In this document: positions 53,101 through 60,680 of the stretch, piece after piece
How the letters are laid out: every line of letters begins with the position of its first letter
How positions within the stretch are numbered: the first letter of the stretch is position 1
Assembly (NCBI GenBank): GCA_035296325.1
Contig: DATHBD010000034.1
Span: 1 to 62,552 of the forward strand
DNA from: DATHBD01 sp035296325
GTDB taxonomy: Bacteria > Actinomycetota > Actinomycetes > Mycobacteriales > Micromonosporaceae
Direction: 5' to 3'
DNA length: 62,552 nt
Notes under the pieces: model-generated
The model's input: only the letters and a program-made list of their open reading frames with translations
The model's database searches: none
Told to the model about the DNA's origin: nothing
Made by a program: the position numbers and the translations under genes

Positions 53101-54693
53101 ATGTTCACTCTGGAAGAGATCGACCCGCGTCAGCTCGTCCCGAACGAGCGCAATCCGCAGGGCCGCGCCACCCGTAGCATCGACGACCTGTTGGCGTCGA
53201 TCCCCGTCGTGGGGATTCTGCAGCCTCTGGTCGTCATCGCGGTCGGGGACGACACGTACCGCATCGACATCGGGCACCGCCGGTACCGCGCCGCCCTGGA
53301 ACTTGGTCTGGACACGGTGCCGTGCCTGGTCGCGCAGGACGAGGGTGTCGCGATGCAGCTCGCGGGGATGCTCGCGGAGAACACCCACCGCGAGGACTTC
53401 ACCGCCACCGAGCAGGGCGAGATGTACGCCCAGCTCACCCTGTTGGACTGGGACGCCGAACGGATCGCCGAGTTCACCACCAGGCCCGTCGAGCACGTCC
53501 GGGCCGCGATCACGCTGACCCGGATGCCCGCCGCCGCGCAGAGCGCCGCCGACGCCGGGGATCTCACCCTCGATGACGCCGCCGCACTCGCCGCGTTCAG
53601 CACCGACCCGAAAACCGTGGAGAAGGTCCTGCAGCGCGGCACCAAGGGGTGGGGCCTCAAGCACGTCATCGCCGAGGAGCAGCACAAGATCCAAGCCAAG
53701 GACGCAATGGAGCGGTGCAAGGCCGAACTGATCGTGGCCGGCGTGAAGGTGATCAAGACGCCGAAGGGCTGGCCCTACGGCGAGCAGCAGATGGTGCTCG
53801 CGAAGGACCTGGCCGACCGGCACGGCAACCCGCTCGACCCCGACGAGGTCAAGACCAAGCCCGGCTTCGCCGCGATCGTCACCCGCGCTTACGGCGCGCA
53901 ACCTCCCACGGTCGAGATCGTCTGCACCGACCCCGACGCGTGGGGCTACGCGCCGGTCGCCGGCACCAGCGAGCACGCCCGCGCCGAACGCGACGCCGCG
54001 AAGGCCGCGAAGGAGGCGTTCATCGACGCGTTCGCGGCGGCCACCCAGATCCGGTGGCAGTTCCTGACCCAGACCTACGCGACGGCGAAGACCGCGAAAA
54101 CCCTGTACCTGACCGCGCTTCGCGCCGCGGTCACCGACCCCGACCGCATCAAGTACCCCACGACCAAGCTGCACGACCTGGCCACCAAACTCGCCGGCAC
54201 CACCATCGACCCCGACGTGGCCGCCGGGGCGGGCATCGACCGGCTCACCCGCATGCTGGTCGCGAGGTGGGTCTGCGCGAGCGAGGACAACCTGGTCCGC
54301 CTCGCCACCAACGCCACATGGGGCGTCGACCCGCACGCCGGCGTGGAGTACCTCGATGTCCTCGTGCAGGCCGGCTACGACCTGTCCGACGCCGAGACCG
54401 CCCTGCGCACCGACCTGGTCAACACCATCAACGCCGACGCCGACGCCGACGCCGACGCCGCAGACGACGAGGCCGAGGGCCCCGGCGACGAGGTCCAGGA
54501 TGACGACCCGGTCCAGGGCCACGACCAGGGCCAGGACGACGAGGACGACGAAGGGCGGGACGACCAGGGCCGGGACGACGGCGGCGAGGACGACGACAGC
54601 ACCGCGGCGCTTGAACCGGCCGAGGAGCGCCCCGGCGACGACATCGCCGAGTCGCCGCACCAGGTCGAGCACCCGGAACTCGTCGCGGCCTGA
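53101..54693 (+). CDS. ParB/Srx-fold protein with acidic tail
   Basis: A 530-aa protein. The N-terminal ParB/sulfiredoxin domain has IDPRQLVPNERNPQ, GHRRYRA (58-64) and AENTHREDFTATEQ (ParB box II), followed by a KorB-like helical DNA-binding region (about 100-190). A long middle section is unassigned. The tail (from about 443) is almost entirely Asp/Glu/Gly with DADADADAD and DDEDDEGRDD. No ParA gene is next to it, so it may be a plasmid-type regulator or nuclease rather than a partition protein. ATG 53101 is behind GGAAGGAG. Confidence 0.88.
   Translation: MFTLEEIDPRQLVPNERNPQGRATRSIDDLLASIPVVGILQPLVVIAVGDDTYRIDIGHRRYRAALELGLDTVPCLVAQDEGVAMQLAGMLAENTHREDFTATEQGEMYAQLTLLDWDAERIAEFTTRPVEHVRAAITLTRMPAAAQSAADAGDLTLDDAAALAAFSTDPKTVEKVLQRGTKGWGLKHVIAEEQHKIQAKDAMERCKAELIVAGVKVIKTPKGWPYGEQQMVLAKDLADRHGNPLDPDEVKTKPGFAAIVTRAYGAQPPTVEIVCTDPDAWGYAPVAGTSEHARAERDAAKAAKEAFIDAFAAATQIRWQFLTQTYATAKTAKTLYLTALRAAVTDPDRIKYPTTKLHDLATKLAGTTIDPDVAAGAGIDRLTRMLVARWVCASEDNLVRLATNATWGVDPHAGVEYLDVLVQAGYDLSDAETALRTDLVNTINADADADADAADDEAEGPGDEVQDDDPVQGHDQGQDDEDDEGRDDQGRDDGGEDDDSTAALEPAEERPGDDIAESPHQVEHPELVAA
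54431..54460. repeat. Hexamer repeat in the ParB-like gene
   Basis: Five tandem copies of ACGCCG, encoding alternating Ala-Asp in the acidic tail. In-frame length variation between strains is likely. Confidence 0.9.
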
Positions 54694-54704
54694 CCCAGTA
54701 CCGC

Positions 54705-54777
54705 GTCGGCGTGGAACCGCCGACGACCATGCCCCTGCGCGGCTGCGTCGCCCGAACCCCGGGTGGCGCAGCCGCGC
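54705..54777. terminator. Twin hairpins after the ParB-like gene
   Basis: A 20-nt hairpin (7-bp stem, 54705-54711 with 54718-54724) and then, 12 bases on, a 41-nt hairpin (11-bp outer stem 54737-54747 with 54767-54777, further CCCG/CGGG pairing inside). It lies between the stop at 54693 and the next start at 54805, so termination or attenuation is likely. Confidence 0.65.
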
Positions 54778-54804
54778 ATCACTGTGAGGACCTTGGAGCG
54801 ACCC

Positions 54805-55401
54805 ATGGGCGAGTTCGGCACGTTCAACGGCGAACACATCAAGATCGGCACCTGCGAGGACATGTACTACCTGCGCGCCGACCAGCGCCACCTGGTGCAG
54901 TCGGCGACCCTGCGGGACCTGACCAACATCCGGTTCCGGTTCCCGTTCCCCGACGAGGACCACCTGGCGCCGGGCGACTTCGACGACTACGACCGTGGCC
55001 TGACCGTCTGGGGCTATGAGGTTCCCGGCGGCGTGGAGCACGACAGCGTGCAGTTCAAAGCCTCCGCCGGGATCCTCGCCAGCCTGCCGTGCCCGTACAG
55101 CGCCGCAGCGAAGGCTAGCGGGATCACGTACCACTTCAACGGCTTCCGCGGCCCGGCCCGCATCGTGCAACAGCGGGTCTGGGCCGGGGTCTGGGCCACC
55201 GTGATGGCGTGCGGGCCCTGCGGTGCCCGGTACCGGCTGCCCGACCTGGACGCCGCACGACCACTGCTGGACGCGATCGGGCGCCAGATCGCCAACGCCG
55301 AACGCGACACGGACCGGCGGCTGGCCGCGATGTGGCGCACCATCGCCGACCGCGTCGAGCAGGGCTACCACACACCCTGCCCCGACTCCGACCAGGACTG
55401 A
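54805..55401 (+). CDS. Hypothetical protein, cargo gene
   Basis: A 198-aa soluble protein starting MGEFGTFNGEHIKIGTCEDM, which looks like a conserved N-terminal motif, with aromatic- and acidic-rich stretches (FRFPFPDEDHLAPGDFDDYD) and a CGPCGARYRLPDLDAARPL segment that could bind metal. The C-terminus is a helix ending PCPDSDQD. ATG 54805 has TTGGAGCG upstream. No family is recognised. Confidence 0.68.
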   Translation: MGEFGTFNGEHIKIGTCEDMYYLRADQRHLVQSATLRDLTNIRFRFPFPDEDHLAPGDFDDYDRGLTVWGYEVPGGVEHDSVQFKASAGILASLPCPYSAAAKASGITYHFNGFRGPARIVQQRVWAGVWATVMACGPCGARYRLPDLDAARPLLDAIGRQIANAERDTDRRLAAMWRTIADRVEQGYHTPCPDSDQD

Positions 55402-55417
55402 CACCTGCGCCAACGTC

Positions 55418-55447
55418 GCCGTCCGGCACACCGACGTGCCGGACGGC
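55418..55447. terminator. Perfect 12-bp hairpin
   Basis: Arms 55418-55429 and 55436-55447 with a 6-base loop, 16 bp after the preceding stop codon. The spacer continues about 200 bp without a gene to 55651. Confidence 0.75.
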
Positions 55448-55650
55448 GGCTCCCGTCGAGCCCTACCCGCGGCGGGCGGCGCACATCGACGGATCCGCCG
55501 CTCGATGCGATCGACCGGCGGCTGCAGCGCCGTCTGGCAGCCCGGTAATGGCCGTCCCGCGTTTCGGGGTGCCACCGGACGCGCGTCACCACGGGGATCT
55601 GCCGCACTACCTGCTCACGGAAAGCATCACCACGATCAGAGGAGATCACC

Positions 55651-55905
55651 ATGCCGTGGACCGACACCCTCACCGACGACGACCGCCAAGCGATCATGAC
55701 ATTGCTGGACCAGGACGGCGCTGAGCATCTGCGCTACGCAGCCGGCGACCGAGGGTTCGCCGCGTTCCTGCTCGGCGCCGACACCCTCGCCTTCCGGCGA
55801 CTCGGGCTGTCCATCTTCGACCTCGAAGACGCCTGCTGGCGCGACTTCTACGACGACGGCCTCACCCCGGCCCAGGCCCTGCGGGTAGCCCGCGACACGC
55901 AATAG
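55651..55905 (+). CDS. Small acidic hypothetical protein
   Basis: An 84-aa helical acidic protein: DRQAIMTLLDQDGAEHLRYA ... LSIFDLEDACWRDFYDDGL ... ALRVARDTQ. No family is recognised. ATG 55651 follows AGAGGAGATCACC. Confidence 0.65.
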   Translation: MPWTDTLTDDDRQAIMTLLDQDGAEHLRYAAGDRGFAAFLLGADTLAFRRLGLSIFDLEDACWRDFYDDGLTPAQALRVARDTQ

Positions 55906-55936
55906 CCCCGATCCACCGGTTCGCCCTTCACCACAC

Positions 55937-56014
55937 GGCCGCCCGCGCGGCCAAGGACGACGCACCGGGCCGTCAGCCGGCGCGCATTGCCGCCCCCGGC
56001 GCGCAGGTGCGTCG
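55937..56014. other. Hairpin pair in spacer
   Basis: A 16-nt hairpin (GGCCGC/GCGGCC, 55937-55952) followed 5 bases later by a longer dyad with 9-bp outer arms (55958-55966 with 56006-56014). It lies in the 193-bp spacer between 55905 and 56099. Confidence 0.5.
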
Positions 56015-56098
56015 CCCCGGCCGCGGCACCGCACGCCGTGCCTGACGCGACTGGCCGAGCCCGCGCGTCTCCGTTCATCGATTCAGCGAGGAGCACTC

Positions 56099-56698
56099 AT
56101 GGGACCGTTCACCGTGCTGGCGCCCGGCTACGGCGCTGTCACCATCGACTACGAGCACGACTTCTCCTCCGGTGCCACCCGGTACCACGTCGGCGGCGCC
56201 CGCTTCAGCGGCGTCGTCACCGTCGCACCGCGCATCGTTCGGCCCCGCTACTGGGACAACCCACCGGTCGGCCTTCAGGTGGACACCGGCCAGCTCGACA
56301 TCGTCTTCGGCGACGGCCCACCCGACATTCCCACCCTGCCGTTGGCGAGCGCGTACTACCTGGACCGCCCCAACCGGCCCACCGTCAACGGCATGCGGCT
56401 CGTCGGCGCCCTGGCCCTCGACATCGCCGCAGCTGCGGGGACCACGGAACCGATCCGGCATCGTGACCTCGGCGTCGCGGTGTACCGCGAAACCACCGGC
56501 CGTGGCGTCGCGCCGTTCCCGGACGTCACGGCCGACCGCTGCACCGCGGTCCTGGCCGTCCTGGCTCGCAACTGGTCCAGCCGACCGGAGTCCGACCTGG
56601 CCCGGCTGCGGACCGCCGCCGCCGCCCGCATCGCCGGGCCGTTGCTCGCACTGCCCACGACGAGTGGGCCTCTTCGGCCGCTGAATATGCCGAGCTGA
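56099..56698 (+). CDS. Hypothetical protein upstream of the modification operon
   Basis: A 199-aa soluble protein: a beta-rich N-terminal half (FTVLAPGYGAVTIDYEHDF, YHVGGARFSGVVTVAPR, GLQVDTGQLDIVFG) followed by helical segments (MRLVGALALDIAAAAG; RCTAVLAVLARNWSS). It could be a fold used for DNA or protein recognition, but no family is recognised. ATG 56099 follows GCGAGGAGCACTC. It lies 109 bp upstream of the four-gene modification operon with a 9-bp hairpin between them. Confidence 0.68.
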   Translation: MGPFTVLAPGYGAVTIDYEHDFSSGATRYHVGGARFSGVVTVAPRIVRPRYWDNPPVGLQVDTGQLDIVFGDGPPDIPTLPLASAYYLDRPNRPTVNGMRLVGALALDIAAAAGTTEPIRHRDLGVAVYRETTGRGVAPFPDVTADRCTAVLAVLARNWSSRPESDLARLRTAAAARIAGPLLALPTTSGPLRPLNMPS

Positions 56699-56716
56699 CC
56701 GCCCGCTGGGCGGTCA
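56696..56716. terminator. Perfect 9-bp hairpin over the stop codon
   Basis: TGACCGCCC (56696-56704, starting at the TGA stop) pairs with GGGCGGTCA (56708-56716), 3-base loop. It separates the hypothetical gene from the modification operon. Confidence 0.65.
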
Positions 56717-56807
56717 TTGCCGCCGACTGCGCGGCGCTGCACACCCTGATCCCTGACGCCGCCGGTACGTCGGACGGGTGTCCCTGCGCGTCGGAAGGAG
56801 CACGCCC

Positions 56808-57698
56808 ATGTCCGCCACCGCAGATCGCCACGGCGCAACGTCGGCCGTGACCCGCGCACGTCTACAACCACCCGAGCCGTTGACCCGGGCGGACCTGAGG
56901 CGTTTCGACGCGATCATCGTCAACTCCTCGGCCGGCAAAGATTCACAGGTCGCCCTCGATGTCGTCGCGGGCGCGGCACGCGCAGCCGGGATGTTGGACC
57001 GCGTCACGGTGCTGCACTGCGACCTCGACGACGTGGAGTGGCCGGGCGTGATCGATCTCGCCGCCCGCCAGGCCGCGCACTACGGTGTGCGGTTCGCGAT
57101 GGTGCGCCGCGAGGCAGATGGGCTGCTGGACTTGGTGCGGGCCCGAGGTCGGTGGCCTTCGCACCACGCGCGGTTTTGTACCTCAGCCACCAAGCGCCAA
57201 CCGTCGCGGCGGTTCATGACCCAGCTCGTCGCCGGCATGGGCCTGGACCGCCCGGCCTGGATCCTCAACTGCCTGGGTCTGCGCGCTGAGGAGTCCCGGG
57301 CCAGGGCCAGCCGCCCGGTGCTGGCGTTCGACCCGGCCGCGTCGAACCTGACCCAGCGCAAGGTCTGGACGTGGCTGCCGGTACATGACTGGACCCTGGC
57401 CCAGGTGTGGTCCCGGACCCGCGACACCGGCGTGCCCTACCACCCGATCTACGACCAGTCCATGCGGCGGCTGTCGTGCAGTCTGTGCCCATTGGCGGCA
57501 CGGGCGGACATCGTGCGGGCCTGCCAACTGCGCCCAGACCTGGCCCGGCGCTACATCGCCGTGGAAGACGCCATCGGCCACGACTTCAGGCCCGGCCTGT
57601 CGCTGCGCGCCGCGTACGCCCAGGCCGAGGCGACGGCCAGCCCCACCGACCCGATCACGACCGGGGCGACGATGCGGGTCGGGCGGTGGTCGCGGTGA
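56808..57698 (+). CDS. PAPS-reductase-fold PP-loop protein, modification operon gene 1
   Basis: A 296-aa member of the phosphoadenosine-phosphosulfate reductase/adenine-nucleotide alpha-hydrolase family. The PP-loop is SSAGKDSQ (40-47), preceded by FDAIIVN; VLHCDLDDVEWPG follows as in CysD/CysH. Cysteines at 124 (RFCTSATKRQP), 224 and 227 (CSLCP) suggest a metal or Fe-S site as in DndC-type proteins. The family activates a substrate by adenylation or handles sulfur. ATG 56808 follows CGGAAGGAGCACGCCC. Its stop overlaps the GTG of the DpdA-like gene (GTGA), so the four genes are coupled. Confidence 0.88.
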   Translation: MSATADRHGATSAVTRARLQPPEPLTRADLRRFDAIIVNSSAGKDSQVALDVVAGAARAAGMLDRVTVLHCDLDDVEWPGVIDLAARQAAHYGVRFAMVRREADGLLDLVRARGRWPSHHARFCTSATKRQPSRRFMTQLVAGMGLDRPAWILNCLGLRAEESRARASRPVLAFDPAASNLTQRKVWTWLPVHDWTLAQVWSRTRDTGVPYHPIYDQSMRRLSCSLCPLAARADIVRACQLRPDLARRYIAVEDAIGHDFRPGLSLRAAYAQAEATASPTDPITTGATMRVGRWSR

Positions 57699-58465
57699 CG
57701 ACGTTCTACCTCGGCGCGCACCACCCGCACTGGCTCCACGTCGCCGGGGTGCCGCTGTTCGTCTCGCACCGCCGCCTCGCCGGGCGTCGGTCGTTCCCGC
57801 GCGCCGCCGCGCCGTGGGCCCTGGACAGCGGCGGCTACACCGAACTGGCGATGTACGGCGCGTGGCGCACCACCACCGCCCAGTACGCCGCCGCGGTGCG
57901 CCGCTACCGCGACGAGATCGGCCACCTCGACTGGGCCGCGCCGATGGACTGGGTCTGCACCCCACCGGCCCTCGCCGCGACCGGGCTGTCCGTGGCCGAA
58001 CACCAGCGCCGCACCCTGACCGAGTTCCTGCGGCTACGCGACCACGCCCCCGAACTGGACGTGATTCCGGCGCTGCAGGGTTGGCACACCAACGACTTCC
58101 TGCGCCACGCCGACACCTACCGCCGCGCTGGCGTGGACCTGGCCGGCTACCCGGTGGTCGGTGTCGGGTCGGTCGCCCGCCGCCAGCACACCCCCGCCGC
58201 GGCGCAGATCTTCGCCGACCTGGCCGCGGAGACCGGGTTAGCGCTGCACGGTTTCGGGGTCAAACTCGCCGGCCTGTTGGCCTACGGCCACCATGTCGTC
58301 TCGGCGGACTCGATGGCGTGGAGCGCAACCGGGCGCTACCTCCCCGGCTGCGCGGTCGGGCACCGCACCGAGGCCAACTGTCTGCGCTTCGCATTGGCGT
58401 ACCGGGCCGACCTGCTCGCCCGGCTGGCCCACGCGGTGCGGCCGACCGGGGCGGTGACCCAGTGA
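57695..58465 (+). CDS. TGT/DpdA-like base-exchange protein, modification operon gene 2
   Basis: A 256-aa TIM-barrel protein of the tRNA-guanine transglycosylase superfamily. ALDSGGYTEL has the substrate-binding/catalytic Asp44 equivalent of the TGT DSGGF motif. PMDWVCTPP, VIPALQGW and VVGVGSVARRQ are core strands, and HGFGVK (185-190) with SADSMAWS (Asp205) supply the candidate nucleophile. It is shorter than bacterial Tgt (about 370 aa) and lacks the C-terminal CxC-x2-C zinc site, as do DpdA-type enzymes that insert 7-deazaguanines into DNA. Substrate (DNA or RNA, and which base) is inferred only. GTG start, 4-bp overlaps on both sides. Confidence 0.85.
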   Translation: MTTFYLGAHHPHWLHVAGVPLFVSHRRLAGRRSFPRAAAPWALDSGGYTELAMYGAWRTTTAQYAAAVRRYRDEIGHLDWAAPMDWVCTPPALAATGLSVAEHQRRTLTEFLRLRDHAPELDVIPALQGWHTNDFLRHADTYRRAGVDLAGYPVVGVGSVARRQHTPAAAQIFADLAAETGLALHGFGVKLAGLLAYGHHVVSADSMAWSATGRYLPGCAVGHRTEANCLRFALAYRADLLARLAHAVRPTGAVTQ

Positions 58466-59373
58466 CCGCGCCCCCGCAACCCGCACCGTCCACGCCGAGC
58501 GTTGCGGCGGCCGGATGGTGTCAACGGTGGCGGCACCGCGACCCGGCCTGGCGACACCGCGACCACGCCGGGTTCGACCCCGACCGCTACACCGTCGTCG
58601 AGGTGAACGAGGCAACCGCGCGCCGGTTCACCACCACGCACCACTACGCCAGCAGTTGGCCCGCCGCGCGGCTACGGTACGGGCTCATCGACCGGTCACC
58701 GCACCTGGACGACTACCCGGACCCGCACCCCGGCGACCGGTCGCACACCGGCCGGCTGGTCGGCGTGGCCGTGTTCGCGGTACCGATGCATCCCCGGGTG
58801 CTGCTCGCCCCGTTCCCGGGCCTGATTCCGTATACAACCTCCACCGAACTCTCCAGGATGATCTTGCTGGATCCGGTGCCGGGCAACGCGGAAAGCTGGT
58901 TCCTGGCCCGGGTGTTCCGCCACGCCGCCGCCGTCGGCATCCGCGGCGTGGTCGCGTTCAGCGACCCGGTGCCCCGCCGCCGGCACGGGACGTTGATCAT
59001 GCCGGGACACGTGGGATGGTGCTATCAGGGGCACAACGCGGCGTATCTGGGCCGTGCCACCGCGCGCCGGCTCGTGATGCTGCCAGACGGCACGAGCTTA
59101 CCGGCCCGCGCGATCGCGAAGCTCACCGGCGGGGAACGTGGCTGGCGGGGTGTGGTCGCCCGGCTCGTGCGTCTCGGCGCGCCGCCGCCGGTCGACGGCG
59201 AGCCGCCTGGTCGGTGGCTGGTCCGGGCGCTCGACGCGATCGGCGCGGTGACGGTTCGCCACCCGGGCAACCATCGCTACGGCTGGCAGTTGCGGCGGGG
59301 CCGCGATGCGCGGTTGGCGTTGCCGGTCTTGCCGTATCCGAAGGCGATCGACCCGGTTGTCGGTGCGTCGTGA
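58462..59373 (+). CDS. Mom-like DNA-modification protein, modification operon gene 3
   Basis: A 303-aa relative of phage Mu Mom, the GNAT-fold enzyme that converts DNA adenine to N6-methylcarbamoyladenine and protects against restriction. Family marks are THHYASSWP (60-68), TELSRMILLDPVPGNAESWFLAR in segments at 128-150, FSDP (166-169) and GHVGWCYQGHNAAYLGR (182-198). N-terminal and C-terminal extensions of about 40 and 90 residues are unassigned. In this operon the modified base need not be adenine, because a base-exchange enzyme is encoded next door. GTG 58462 overlaps the previous stop by 4 bp. Confidence 0.88.
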   Translation: MTAPPQPAPSTPSVAAAGWCQRWRHRDPAWRHRDHAGFDPDRYTVVEVNEATARRFTTTHHYASSWPAARLRYGLIDRSPHLDDYPDPHPGDRSHTGRLVGVAVFAVPMHPRVLLAPFPGLIPYTTSTELSRMILLDPVPGNAESWFLARVFRHAAAVGIRGVVAFSDPVPRRRHGTLIMPGHVGWCYQGHNAAYLGRATARRLVMLPDGTSLPARAIAKLTGGERGWRGVVARLVRLGAPPPVDGEPPGRWLVRALDAIGAVTVRHPGNHRYGWQLRRGRDARLALPVLPYPKAIDPVVGAS

Positions 59374-60530
59374 ACGCGGACTCGGACCGGCCGATTGTGT
59401 TGAGTTGCGGCATGGGTCTGGACAGCGTGGCCCTGCTGACCCGGTGGCTGCTCGACGCGTCGAGCCGGGATTTCGACCTGTCCCGGTTGACGGTGCTGAC
59501 CGCGATGACGGGTGAGGAGTATCCGAGGACCGGCGACCTGATGACGCGCCATGTGCTGCCGCTGCTTCGGGATAGGGCGGTGCGCTACGTGCAGCTGTCC
59601 CGGGCGGGGCAGTCGAGCCGGTCCGGCTACACCGTTCTGGACGACAGCACCGCGCCGACCGTGATGCACATGCGGGGGCCGTGGCGGCTGTCCGACGAGC
59701 TGCGCGCCTCCGCGACCGTGCCGCAGGTCGCGCACGGCCGGCGCCTTTGTTCGGTCCGAGCGAAGGCCGAACCACTTGACGCGTGGATCGCCGAGCACAT
59801 CGGGGCCGACTACATCCACGCGCTGGGATTCGGTGTTGAGGAGCGGCGACGCATCGATCGCGACACCACCTACACGACAAACGCGCGACGCCCGATCTAC
59901 CCGCTGGCCGACTGGGGCTGGGATCGGCGCCGATGCCTGGACTACTTACGCGACGTCTATCAGGTCACCTGGGAGCGCTCGACCTGTACGTTCTGCCCGT
60001 TCCAAATTTACAACCCTGACGAGCTGGCCGAGCGGTGGCGCTCCACCCCGGTCGCCGCCGCGGACGCGCTGGCGTTGGAGCACGCGGCGATGGCGTGCAA
60101 TCCCCGGTCGATGTTGTTCGGCCGGACCAGCGCCCGCGCCTTCGCCGCCGCGCACGTGCTGCCGCTTCCGCCCGAGCGTGCCGGTCGGTGGGCGCTGCTG
60201 GAGATTCGGCGGGTGTTCACCGCCCGGCGTGGTCAGCCAACCGGTAAGGGTCCGGCGTGGCGCAGCCTGCGTCGCCTCGCGGTCGGTGATGCCGACCACG
60301 TGCGGGTCGAACTGCAGCGCCGCGCCGCCGCGGCCGGCGTCGGCGTGGTCGTCGACCCCGCTGGCATCGCCCGGGCGTGGCTGCGTCACGCGGGGCCGCC
60401 GTACCCGTCCGCTGAACACCTCCTCGCGCTGGCCCCGGCCGGGCCGCGCGACAAGCAACGCGCCGGTTTCGAGGCGCTGTGGAACGCCGTCAGCGCACGG
60501 CCGCACCACCGAAACGCCGCCCGAACCTGA
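59370..60530 (+). CDS. Second PAPS-reductase-fold PP-loop protein, modification operon gene 4
   Basis: A 386-aa protein with a variant PP-loop SCGMGLDS (12-19) and a CFF-like cysteine set: C127 in RRLCSVRAKAEP, and C206/C209 in CTFCPF, like DndC and PAPS-reductase-like proteins of DNA-modification systems. The middle includes HALGFGVEERRRID. Residues 220-386 are an extra C-terminal domain with ALEHAAMACNPRSMLFG. It is not a simple duplicate of gene 1: sequence, PP-loop and length all differ. It starts at GTG 59370, overlapping the Mom-like stop by 4 bp, and ends the operon. Confidence 0.87.
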   Translation: MNADSDRPIVLSCGMGLDSVALLTRWLLDASSRDFDLSRLTVLTAMTGEEYPRTGDLMTRHVLPLLRDRAVRYVQLSRAGQSSRSGYTVLDDSTAPTVMHMRGPWRLSDELRASATVPQVAHGRRLCSVRAKAEPLDAWIAEHIGADYIHALGFGVEERRRIDRDTTYTTNARRPIYPLADWGWDRRRCLDYLRDVYQVTWERSTCTFCPFQIYNPDELAERWRSTPVAAADALALEHAAMACNPRSMLFGRTSARAFAAAHVLPLPPERAGRWALLEIRRVFTARRGQPTGKGPAWRSLRRLAVGDADHVRVELQRRAAAAGVGVVVDPAGIARAWLRHAGPPYPSAEHLLALAPAGPRDKQRAGFEALWNAVSARPHHRNAART

Positions 60531-60590
60531 CGGACTCGGCCGCGGCGCCGCTGCCGCTACGTCTTCGAACCCCCGGACACCGGATCCGTG

Positions 60591-60610
60591 CACCGGCCGG
60601 CGGGCCGGTG
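60591..60610. terminator. 20-nt hairpin after the modification operon
   Basis: CACCGGCC (60591-60598) pairs perfectly with GGCCGGTG (60603-60610), 4-base loop, 61 bp after the operon's last stop. It may end the modification transcript. Confidence 0.55.
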
Positions 60611-60680
60611 TCGACGCCTTGTCCCGCCAGCCGCGCCGCAGGCGACCCCGACCGCACCACCAGACTGGAAGGAACGCTCG

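Noticed and set aside
52611..53108. Minus-strand open frames in the spacer before the ParB-like gene
   Set aside because: Arg/Gly/Pro-rich, no ribosome-binding site and no family signal; left as a gene-free stretch.
52393..55575. A 1060-codon open frame on the minus strand
   Set aside because: It is the shadow of the ParB-like and neighbouring plus-strand genes in high-G+C DNA; composition is unnatural and no domain fits, while the plus frames show clear family motifs.
56808..60530. A classical Dnd phosphorothioation system
   Set aside because: Only DndC-like folds are present; no DndA cysteine desulfurase, DndB, DndD or DndE is seen, and Mom- and TGT-like genes are not part of Dnd.
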